Shown: positions 33,938 to 45,900 of the stretch, in pieces | Position numbering within the stretch: position 1 is the stretch's first letter | Layout: each line of letters begins with the position of its first letter | Assembly (NCBI GenBank): GCA_036362985.1 | Contig: JAYGXS010000010.1 | Span: 7,982,963-8,046,962, forward strand | Source: Ligula intestinalis | Lineage: Eukaryota > Platyhelminthes > Cestoda > Diphyllobothriidea > Diphyllobothriidae | Direction: 5' to 3' | DNA length: 64,000 nucleotides | The notes under the pieces: model-generated | The model's input: the letters and a program-made list of their open reading frames with translations, nothing else | The model's database searches: none | Told to the model about the DNA's origin: nothing | Position numbers and translations under genes: made by a program

Positions 33938-36900
33938 CTGCACAATGGAGATGTCGTATAAATACTTTTGAGCAAAAAGGGCAACAAAAAGGGCGACGGT
34001 AAATAACAGCGCAAAAGGTTAGCAGGATCCGCACGTCAGAAAACGTACTTTTCATCGCTCACGAATTTCCAGAGGTGAATATGTAGGAAATGACAGTCCA
34101 CTTGTATTTGATGCAAACCAAATTTGCTGAACACTCGGGTTCGCGCACACTCGACGAAGGCCTATGTCGGAAAAGGAGACAGAGGAACAGATAAAAGTTT
34201 TTTCAAAAAAGTAGCACTACTTAAACTTGGTGAGTACTTTCGCAAGGCAACAATAGTTCACGTAGCGCATCTGATATAACAATAGTCCCATCACTTTTTC
34301 CTCCAAAAACGGTGGTTATAGGGGCTTTAAAGGTGGGGAGTTAGGATAGGCAGTGGAATACACTTTAATAAGGAATATATGCGTTTTTATTTTATTGTAT
34401 TCAGAAATGCTGTTGATTGATATCCGTAGATTTTCCTAATCTGTATTATCGTTAACCGTATTGCGGACAATCCCAATTGTCAAAATGCAGATTTCAATTT
34501 ACATACGGAACAACTTTTAGCGGCCAAAGGAAACAAATTCAGTTACATTTTTCCACTTTCAACTAACTTCTAGAAATTCCCTTTACTGCTTATCCGATTT
34601 CCCCGTTCCCAAAACCCCCAATAACCACCGTTTTCGTAGGAAAAAATGCTGGGACTAAGGGTATATGAGGTGCACTACTCAAACTACTTTTGCCCTAGTG
34701 CAATAATGAAGAGGTTTAAGAATGCCTGTAGAGACGTATACAACGCGCCACCATACAAATAATCGGGTTTTCAAAGGCACTGCCTATAATCCTCACCGAA
34801 TAAACTGAAACGAAGCGTCCGAAGCAGTATTGGCGGTAAGCATGTCCATCAACCAGTCGATTTTGTGTAATTATACAATCTTAGGCGCACTGTTTAGAAT
34901 TCCAAGGTAAGGATTGGCCACCGTTACGAGCCGCCCTAACAGACACGCAAACAGGTAGCCATAGCGAGTCGCGCTCACGCCAGGCTATCGATCCGTCTAC
35001 ATGCAGCGCAAAGATGCGGCCAGGCTAAGGTCTCTGACAAACCAATCGGGTCAACGCTCGACCGAGGACAATATCTAATTGGTTCGATGGAAATGGCTGT
35101 AGACGCGTCTGCTTGCTTCAAGGCTGTTGTAGTAAGCACGCTCAAATACTTCTACTTCTGAGCTCTTCCACGGGACTCACACAAGGCGTTATTAGAAAAT
35201 GACATCTCGGCGTTCGGCTACATTACAACAGGCCAAACTCTGCCCTATGGCATTTCTGTATGCCACATACATCGCTATGTCCCTTAAGGCTTACTATTGG
35301 TGCTGTCAACTGCGCCCACTACATGCGTTGCTTGCAATCAGCATGTTTTACATAGGCAAGAAATGGTTCTAAAAATCTCAGGACAGGTAGGAACGAGAGA
35401 TACAATCCCAAAACAAGAAAAACAAGTTTAGTAAGCATGTCAACTAAATTTTGCGTACCTTGAGTCCAATTTTGATAACTCCAAAGAGGATGGACTCGCG
35501 AGTGGCCTCCACAGGCGCGAAGATGTCAGTGCGCTGGAAGAAGAGGCGACGCAACTGATACGCCAAGGTATGATCTAGTTCCAAATTCTTCACCGAGGAT
35601 CCACCGCCAGTTTCGGAAGCATGCTGGCTACCGCGTAGGCCGGTGGGCTGGAAACTGCTATGCCAGGAACGGAAGTCGCTGCTGCCCCGATCTCTCGGCC
35701 GGTGTTTGGCAGGCAGAAGTTGACTGACCTATATGGGGGATAGTGGGCAAGGTTTCCTGATGAATTGGCGGCAACAGTAGCTTATGTGGCCCCACTCATT
35801 TATCCCTACAACCTGCAAGTTTTCCTACGAAAACGGTGCTTGTGGGCGGGAAATTAGGACACGCAGTGGAAAATGCTTTAATAAATGCTAAATGCATTTT
35901 TATTTTAGAAGTGTTGTTGATTGTTGTTGATTGATAACTGCAGATTTCCCTAATCTGTATTCGAATTTAACTTATTGCGGAAAAACCCGATTATCAAATA
36001 GCAGGTTTCTTGAATTTCCCGAAAAATTGAGATGGTGGTTAGGAGGTCGTCTACTTCAACTTAACTGTGGTCCAACTTACCATTGTGGAGTTAGATTAGT
36101 ATAGTCCGCGGCGCAAAGCGCCGCGCCCACCTTCAATTTACATGCGGAACAACCTGCTCTCAGCAGCCGTGGGAAGAAACTTCGATTACATTTTTAACTT
36201 TAAACTTTGCTTCTCCGCCTATCCTATTTCCCCACCACACAAAACTCTATAACCACCGTTTTTGTAGGGTAAAATGCTGGGAGAAGGGATATATGAGTTG
36301 GGCTACATAAGCTACTTTTGCCGAATTGGCTTTGCTACTTACTGTACCTTAAAGCTACAAAACATTTCCTGGACCACGAATGCCCCCATCTGTCAGGACA
36401 AAAATTGCGTTATACGGCGACTGGGTGAAAAGTCGTGCGTATTGTATTCAATTCCTTGCAGTATACACATGCTTATAGTGATTACGGTACGTCGCACCTA
36501 CGTATGTACATTTGTCTCCCAGTGCTGCTAACGCCTGATACAGTTAGTCTATGTCCACGGTTATTTTGACATTTCGTTTGCAGTGTTGTATCTTTCCTTT
36601 TCAAAATTTTAACATAAACTCATGAAACAATAACCAATAATTTTTGAACTACGACTGCAGTTCAGCTGAATTTAATCATGAGAAAGGTGGATGAACATTT
36701 TTAAAACTCCCTATTCGTTACAAAGTAGCTAAGAAGAAGCATCGATGTATAGGGGCAATTCAAGAATCGACTGTTTACATAATTGCACAGGAAGAACAAA
36801 CACTCGTCTAAAAAAGTAAACATAAAAGACTATTCACTTATGCCGAGTAGTATAATCACACACAATCGGTCTGTTTATTTAAGTTGAGTGCCCATACGGG

Positions 36901-39900
36901 CGGGAGAAGCTCTACGCGCTTGAACGATTTCTTACACCTGGAAATAAGGATATGCGCAGGCAGTCAGCAATGATCACGTAGGGGCTGCAACACCGGTTAT
37001 TATACAGCATGATCCTAAATACTCGATGCACTTGCTTCCGGCCACTTGTAATAACTCATTTGCTACAAGGCTAACAGTGTGAGTTTTATACTTTGAGAAG
37101 ACTTTAATTGCTTTGTACAGCTTTCGTTTTCCCTGCAAATGTTTGACCTGATGAAGAGTTGCTGAAAACATGTTTGCCAGAGACTGACTTTTCAATCATC
37201 TTATTAACGCACTTTTAAGTATCCAAGGGGTGATGATTATGTGCATCCATCAGATTTCTACCAAAACCGTCCTCTTTTGCAACTTTACAAGATGCTACTA
37301 ACCAACAACAAATACAGTAGAGATAGGAACGTACAAAACACTGAGAAGTATTTTATAAATTTAAGAGGAAAGTGCTTAAATAGGGATGCAAAACATGAAC
37401 AGCGAATGCTTCCCCTGCGTTCGGTCAATCAAAATACGTGGCACCATAAAAGATTTCTGATAGAAACGAAAATGCGAGTTACAGGAAGCAGTTCAGAAGA
37501 TGTGATTGTTGGACCAAGAAGTTTACTGGCCTGACGTTTCGGATCCTCGCTAAAATGCAAGCAAGCGCATCTTCTTCTTCTTCTTCTTCTGAATTTACTG
37601 GTCTTAACTCCCGTTGACGACAAGGTCACGCACTTAGACAAGACTCATTACTATTTGGAGGACTTTCAATGTGTTACTAGAATACAGTGTTTGGGGCGTA
37701 ATACAAACTGTAATTATGACAACAGCACCACGGAGACGCACAGATAAAACGCTCAACGACATTGCTGCTCAGCACACAAGTTAAACTCTGGCCAAACCAG
37801 AGGGACTGGGACAGCATGTCGATCAGAGTTGTCAGAAAAAACACTGTAGTAGAAGCTACCCCATTTATCAGCGCGTGATACAAAAGCCATGACCTGGTAA
37901 ACGGACCTCTGGGAGCAGGTAACGACCGCATTTTGTGACGCTAATGGATGCATGGTGAGATTGTGGGTTACTAGGATACAAAAACACTTCTCCGATTTGT
38001 GCATCCGATGTGCAGTTCTCTTTGAAGGAGCCAGCATGCATACTGGCAGAGGTCAGAACTGCCGACTAACGAGAGGCCAGATTCGTAATACTAGGATTTG
38101 TGTCTGATGGGAGTCTAATGGCTGGGTGCAAAGCAGGTTTCCGGGTCTACTACTTGACCGTTGGAAAAAGGTCTAACATGCACGGCAAGGGACATGGGAA
38201 GAAAGTATTTAGTGACGGTTCTTGCTCACCAGGTTGCAATAGTCATTGTGAGTCGGTTACCGGACCTCGGTCTCCTGCTAGCACTACCAGAGTGGGTCCG
38301 CGAACAGATGTAAGTCCGCTTATTTAGGAGTCAACCTTTACTGGAAGTCGTTTAGCTACCCACCACTTATAGACGTACCAAATTATAAGTATTTTGGCCG
38401 ACAGGTATGCTTCGTCCTCTCGGAGCGATATTTTGCCCACAAGCCAAGGCACTGCACGCGGGCAACTCTCAATGAAAGGAAAATTTGATCACTGGCCTGA
38501 CGTTTCCGATAGTTACTCAAAACCATCTTCATCTGCGACTGTCTCTGGCGATGGGTCCAAGAGAGAATTCGAAACGTCAGGCTCATTCACTTCTTGTACC
38601 AATGACCACATCTTCTCATACTCAGGCATCTGCTAGCTTTTGTCACAAGGTCGGTTCGTGGGTAAAAGTACGGAAAAACTTCAGATCCCCAAATTTTGAA
38701 ATGGGATGTTTAATTTTACGAGGCTGACTGTGTTTGAAAAAAAGTTACCTTTTTGTATATAAGTGCCTGCATAATGAGGTGCATAAACTCATGAAACAAT
38801 AACCGAACTTTTAAAATACGACTGCAGTTCAGCTCATTTCATTAAGGGAAAGGTGAATGAACACCTTTAAAACTCCCAATTGACTACAAAGTAGCTAAGA
38901 ATCGACTGTTAACATAATTGCGCAGAAAGAACAAACACTCGTCTAAAAAAGTAAACATAAAAGACTATTCACTTATGCCGAGTAGTATAATCACACACAA
39001 TCGGTCTGTTTATTTAAGTTGAGTGCCCATACGGGCGGGAGAAGCTCTACGCGCTTGAACGATTTCTTACAGCTGGAAATAAGGATATGCGCAGGCAGTC
39101 AGCAATGATCACGTAGGGGCTGCAACACCGGTTATTATACAGCATGATCCTAAATACTCGATGCACTTGCTTCCGGCCACTTGTGATAACTCATTCGCTA
39201 CTAAGCCAATAATGTGGACTTTATACTCTGAGAAGACTAAATTTTTTGTAGAATATATGCATTATTTTCCACTCGTTTTGCAGAAAACTAAGCTTTTATA
39301 CTTGAGAAAAAGGTATCTTCCGATGTGAAGAGAGCCTTACGCTCACCTGAACATCCATATTGTTGAAGTCTTCCAGAATGCGACGAATGACAGAGCGCAC
39401 TGACCGCGGCTCTGGACACTTCAACCAATCACGAGCTTCCACACTCCTCCGCACCATGTGAGCGATTTGAGCGCCTTCAAATTTTACGTATGAAGTGAAG
39501 AGGACAGTAGAGACAGCACGCAACTGGTCGGATAGAGGCCCCGGCGCCGTCAGAGGGTCTTGCCGATTGAATAACAGGCACTGCATTTGCTTAAACAGTG
39601 TCTGCTGTTGAGATTTAGCCAAGGCAGTAGCTGCAATGAAACGAAAATGGGCTGTGAATAACACAGCCGAGCATGCGAGTTCTGTAACCGGTCGATGGGC
39701 GCCCACCTGTTCTGTCTGTTCTGCTTGATAGTTAATACGGCAAAATTGATTTGCAGGGCCCCTCAAGATATCCATTAACCCCCCAGTCCACCTGCTTAAC
39801 GTATTTTGTGGTCAAACACTTAATTTTTGGCTAGCGAGCAAACATTAATTGTAATTGTGGCGGAAGTGATGAAAAGGATTAAATTAAATAAGATTATGTT

Positions 39901-42900
39901 TGTTTAAATATGCCGGAATATAATAAAATTCTCAATGGTCGAGAATAAAATTCAATCAACATAAACTCCCGTTACACAGGATACGAATGCTAATCGAGGA
40001 AATTCGACCTTATGCAGGCGGAATTTAGCCAAAATGGAAATCAGTCCTCCTACTGGTGGAATTTAACGAAAGAATTTTAAGTCAGGCTATCGAACATTTC
40101 ACAGTATTTTTTAAATATAAGTTGATGGGATTTTTGGGGTCTCTGAAGTCAATCTTGCCGTTAATAGTCCTGATCGAGGCCGCCAATAAAACGAGCCCTT
40201 GGCATAGTGGCTAGCGCTTTGGACTTCTAGCCAACAGGTTGCGAGTTTGAACCTGGGTTGGGAGATGGCTAATAAGCCCGAAATGCAATGCCTCCTAAAA
40301 TGTCAACCGACACGCCGAGATTTGATTTTGACTGAAGAAAGTTGCTCAAGCATAGTTGTAATATTTAACACCGTGCTGCCCGGTCTAAAAATATTTTCCT
40401 CAGCTTCTAAACGAGCGTTATTATCTACACCTGCCAAAACTTCATCCTGCAAAAAACGACTGCCTCAATGGTATGTATTTTCCACAGTGATTCTCGATGC
40501 TCATATAAATTCAGATATATCTTATAAAAGCATGCATCAAACTGTTCTTTCTTGTACCCAGATGGTGGCAAATTACGCCTTCGAAGTTGATACTTAAAGA
40601 AAGTGTACTTTGCGGTCATAAAACGTCTCTAATTATGGGATTTTTGGAGACAGTGAAATGTCCATTCATAAGCCACCGTGGGAAACAGGCACACACAGAT
40701 CGGTTATGCAACTCACTCTTCCTAGACAGGACATTACCGAAAAGGACAAGGGTGACTGTAATAACCATTTCTGGCTTATGAACTATCATCAGTCAACCAT
40801 TACCACGTCCGAGGTTCGAACCAGCGACCTTGTTAGATAGAAGTCCAACACTCTAATCTCTGCGTCACGAGCTCGTCTCTGTCCCTTCAGAAATCTTGCT
40901 TATCAAATATACAAAGTGGTCCAAATATGATGTAATGCACACTGCATGCAGTTTGAAAGTCATGAATGTACGTATAAGGGCAGGTCTAGGTCCAGATAAT
41001 TTGGGATGTGGCGGACGTCCACACCCGTCCCCCTTCGTCCTCCAAAGCCCGCTGCCCCATAGTCGTGTCGTCCCAAGCAACTGTTTAATTGCTTTCTTTC
41101 ACTGCTACACACGCCCTCCCTCCCGAGGCTTGACCTCGCAGCTGCTTCTGACTAACTGATACTGTCACCATCTCACACAACACTCAGTCGGCTCCCTCAG
41201 ACCTGGCTGGACGCAGTCCGGACCAGCCCTGTCTTCGCCAATGTCCACTGCCACCTGGGAACCAAAGCAGACGCGTCTTCGACCGCGTTCCCACCCGCCC
41301 TCACGGCAGCCAAGGTCTGATACACCAAACCTCCCTACGGTGGATCCATCTCCCCTCCTCTACATCTCTGTTTTGACGACGGAGCAGCCCCTCCCGACCA
41401 CGCTGCTCCGACTTCCCCTCCTCGCCAACCCGGCGCGTCTATATGTAACAAAAGCGGCTGGCCTATGCGCGTAAGATAACCCGGTCTGCCAGCGTGACCT
41501 TGACCAAGCTGAGGTCAAGTCTACGGGCTGTCGTATTTTAGTAGATCGTCTGTTATTTAGCAAGCTTGTGGCAGCACGTCATTGAAGGTCAACGGCTACA
41601 ATGCGTGCCCTCACCCCCTTCGTTCTCCAAGACCCACTGTCCCAAAATCATGTGTTGCCACAACCAACTATTCCAATTCTCTCTTGCACTGACACCCCTG
41701 GTCCCGAGGCTTGACCTCGCAGCTGCGTCTGGGAAGCCGGTAATAGCTACGCGAGCGTCCCCTTTCCTTCGGTTTTCTCGCGGCCCGAGACCACCGCCCT
41801 GGCGACCGTAGTTTATTCAGTCACGCACACACACCCGAGTAAACATGGGCGTCCAAATACCTAAGGGCCATTTAAATAGTCCACCACTCGGCCTCTGTAG
41901 GCGACATCCCCTCGGGCAATTGCAAGACACCAGTAACAGAACAATTGAACCTGCTCCGCAATCCTACTGAATCAGCTGTCACCACTGCCTCAAGCTATCT
42001 CAAGTCTTGCTGGCCGCAATCAACACTAGCCCTGACTTCGCTAGTGTCCACTGCCACCTGAGAACCACAGCAGACGCGTCTTCGACCGCGTTCCCACCCG
42101 CCCTCACGGCGGCCAAGGTCTGCTACACCAAACCTCCCTACAGTGGATCTATCTCTCCTCCTCTCCATCTGGCTTTTTGACGACGGAGCAGCCCCTCCCG
42201 ACCACGCTGCTCCGATTTCCTTTCCTCACCACCGGGATTGGTGCCAACCCAGCGGGGCTACTGATCCAACAAGGGTTACTAGTCAGCCAGCCACATGAGA
42301 CAGTAACTCAGGGTTCTGTACACAACAAAACTCTCATTCTGGTGACTCTTGCCTTCTCCCTCCAACCTGGGATTCGACCTGATGATTGTAGTGATCCGAG
42401 TACAATCACGACTTAGACCGCTACAAGGAACTGGAAAAAAAGCAATACTGGGGTGCGTGTGCAAACAAGTACATCGTCCAAGAACTATGGACTACAAGTC
42501 GAGTAGCTCGCTCAGGAAGAAAAAACACTAACATAAAGGCTTAAAGGATGGAAGACAAAGAGAAAACGTACCTTTCGGCAGACCAATGAGGAGAAAATCA
42601 TCAGCCAGACTCAGCAAGTGACCAACAGTGCCTGAACTGGCCCAGTCAAGGCACAACTTTCCAGTGAGAAGACGGATCACTCCAGGCAGTCCAGGAGGCA
42701 TAAACTGGAAAAAAATACCAAAGTGATCTGGTGACGGGGCGGAAAGCAGAGAGGAAACTTGCTTAGGGCATGGACCGAGAAGCGGACGTCTCAAAAGGAT
42801 GCAGTTCACGATCTTTTCATTTCGAAAGCATACAAGCATGCAGCGTCAGCGGACGAAGCGCGACGGCATTCCACAATTTTATGGTGCTAATGGTCCTGGG

Positions 42901-45900
42901 GAGACGGACGCTACTGAACAAGACAAGAGAGAGACTGGGATAGCCATATGTGGCTTGCCATTACAAGCAAACATGCGAGTTCTAGGAAGTAATTGAGAAG
43001 ACGACTCGATCGCTGGGACAATACTTTTATTCGCCTTACGTTTCAATATCCGTCACGGATTCGTCATCAGAGAGCACTAGCAGATACGAATAGCGTATAC
43101 ACAGGAGTGTGCAGTATTTATAGGATACAGTAATTACTGCAAACATACGACGATAATTAACCGTTATTGACTTCTTGAGTATTGGTGGTCTGTTGAACGG
43201 CATGCGGGCTCTGACCTGCTGAACTTTCAACACGCGTGGTGGACTCGGGCGTGATGATCACTCGGCTAACTGGTCCTCCGGTATTGGTATAGGATGAGGC
43301 GGTGGCCTGTCCGCTCTACAAGCGGCGACACATTCAAATTTGATGATGCTGAAATTCTCGCAAGAGGTGACAATCGGGTGAGCCAAGAGTCATGGTTCAC
43401 GGGCCCCAATCCATCAACAAGTGCAACGATTGGCCGGTCTATAGTTGGTGCTGAGACTCAATTTGGCCAACGCAAGTTGCCGCTTGGGGAACGGACAGGC
43501 CACCGCCTCATCCGATACCACTACCAAAACCAGTATGTTTGCAGTAATTACTGTATCGTATAAATGCTGCAAACTCCTCTTTATGTGCTACCCTATCTGC
43601 TTTTGCTCCCTGATGACGAATCCGTGACAGAATTCAAAACGCCAGGCGATTAAAAGTATTGTCGCAGCGATCGAGTCATCTTCTTCTCATATGTGGCTTG
43701 TTAGACATCATCAGCCAGCCATACTCAACCCCAGGCGGTGCACCACCCGAGGCTCGAACTTGCGACGTGCTGATTAGAAATCCAACGCTCTAACCATTAA
43801 GCCACGAGCTCGCTGTGTTGCAAATGTCTTGGCTTAATGGTAAGAGCATTTGACTTCTAATACACAGGTTGGTTGGTTGGAAGCCCTTGTTGGATCAGGG
43901 GTCCCTGCCGGAGTCCAAACTGGGTGCAGTTGGGAGACGGAGAAAAGCCGCGACCTCAGCCGGCTTGAGCCAACGGTTCACGGCGGTGAGCTGGATGCCT
44001 GGCCGGGAACTGCAGGCGAAGAGGTGACGGCAGTCATGCGGCGAGACGCCGCAGACGGGTATGGACGGGTCGAGGCGGTGGTGGTACTGGCGAAGGAGCA
44101 TGCAGTTGCCACTGCGTAGCTGGGCCAGGGTACAGCGAGTGACCCTCGGGAGCTGTCGTGCCGTGGCCGCAATTGAGGTGGAAAGCCACCCAATAGGACC
44201 GGGCGGTGGACGACCTGGGGTTGAATATGGCTGGTTGATGACAACTAATGGTCATTTTAGTTTTCGTTGTCTTCGTCAGTAATGTTTATCTGTACTAGCT
44301 CTTCTGCGGCTGCTAGCGGGACCAGTAAGCGTCCACTCATCGAGGGTAATGATCCTGGGCAGATAGTATTGCTGACAAACGCAAGAGAGACTGAGTGCAC
44401 CACCCGAGGTTCAAACCGCGACCTTTTGATCAGAAGTCTAACGCTATAACCATTGAGCCACAAACTCGTTGTTCTGCTGGTTTAGACTGAAAGATATTGA
44501 CACTCAGTCAGCGGTCCTCAACAAGTCTTAATGACTCAGTTAACCGAGAGCTGGCCAAAGATCTTCCTTCCACGGTATGGAAACTTAATGTCTTCGTATT
44601 TCAAAGTCGAATTCCTTATTTTCGGTAGCTCAGTCGTGTGTATACACGACTGAAAGAATCGTAATAGCTTTCACACATCAAACCCAACATCAAATTTATT
44701 CGGGAACATGCCCACCCCTTACTTCCAAGGATCTTAACTAATGTGAAAATTGTCAAGTCACCGTCGGGGTTTCGTCTTCAAAACAGTTGCAACCGACTTT
44801 CAATTGCACGCAAAGAAAGTTTTTTTCTCCAGGCAAAGAGACTGCCAGACAGAATGCGTCAGTCGTTTCTTGGGAGCGCCAGCGGTTGGTAGTGTTAGGA
44901 CGGACCTAACGAACAGCTTTAGCAAGCAGTTAGCTTGCAAGCGCTAGCCGCACTCCCGGCAGACTATCGATCAGCCTACAGGCGTCGAACGAAAGCTGGC
45001 AGTCAATCGATCGATCATTTAAAATTCAAGCCCCAGTCAGCCATCGAGTCACCAGCCAATCGTGCCGGTAGCAAAGACAGGACAGAAGCTGATTGGCTCG
45101 ATGGACATAGCTTACACGCGTTTGTTGCTCTAAATATGTTCTACCTTTGACACTCAAAGACTTCTGCTTTTGCCCTCTTCTTGTCGTGTTCTTCCTTGGG
45201 GTACTCACACAGGACGCAATTGGGCGGTGACATCTCAGCCTTGGCTACAGTTACAACAGGTGGCACTTAAGGTGAAACGGACCACTCACCATTGACAAAT
45301 CTTCACAAAATTGGATGAGGAAACGAAGGTAGGCAGCCACAAGACCCTCACGAACGTTTTCAAGGGCAAATGTGGCCCGAAACAGTTGAAGTTGCGAGAG
45401 CGTTTGATCAGGAGAGAGAAAAGCCTAAAAGAGAGGGACACGAACAGGCAAGTGATCAAACAAAAACTTTGCAGATCAAGGCCTAGTTGTGTACAGGTAA
45501 GTAAATCTCTGAATAAAAATGGTCTCGTCAGTATTGACCGTGGGCTACCTATGCAAACCCTAAAACAGTCGCCTGGCTATGGCGCAGCAACGAAGTGGGA
45601 GCCTTGTTTACGCAAATTGTATGCGTCGGGTGTGTATGATCCCCTCACGACTGTCACACGTCTCATGCTAAGTCAGCCGCTGAGTTAAGTCACACCCCTG
45701 GCCGTTGGTGCTGACTTTAGAGGAAGTTTAAATAAGGAAACACTACGAGGTTCATTTAATAATTAAAAAGAATAATGTCCAGCGATGCAGTCTACTTCTG
45801 CCTCAACCTCTAGTCATCTCGATTTTAGCAAGTGATCAGAACACAGCAAGTGAGTGCTGGGTAGGTCTGCTTCATGTGCAAGTCACCTCGGGGAATAATG

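Larger units (their letters stand above)
43001..43690. mobile_element. Fold-back Penelope-type terminal repeat pair
   Basis: Outer arms 43001-43155 and 43534-43690 are inverted copies carrying the GAGAAGAAGA-type end, the GTATTGTCCCAGCGATCGAG block, a hammerhead-like unit and a 3' part with GCAGTAATTACTGTAT. A second inverted match lies inside (about 43280-43329 against 43470-43525, containing GATGAGGCGGTGGCCTGTCC). The structure is about 690 bases, asymmetrical, with no protein frame. In VPS51 intron 9. Confidence 0.65.

Noticed and set aside
43850..44282. Several overlapping frames of 60-89 residues in a GC-rich stretch
   Set aside because: GC-rich sequence has few stops. Frames overlap on both strands with no motif, and SINE pieces border the stretch.
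45311..45688. 125-residue Lys/Arg-rich plus-strand frame
   Set aside because: Antisense in a VPS51 intron, no motif, no promoter or splice evidence; chance open frames of this size are expected.
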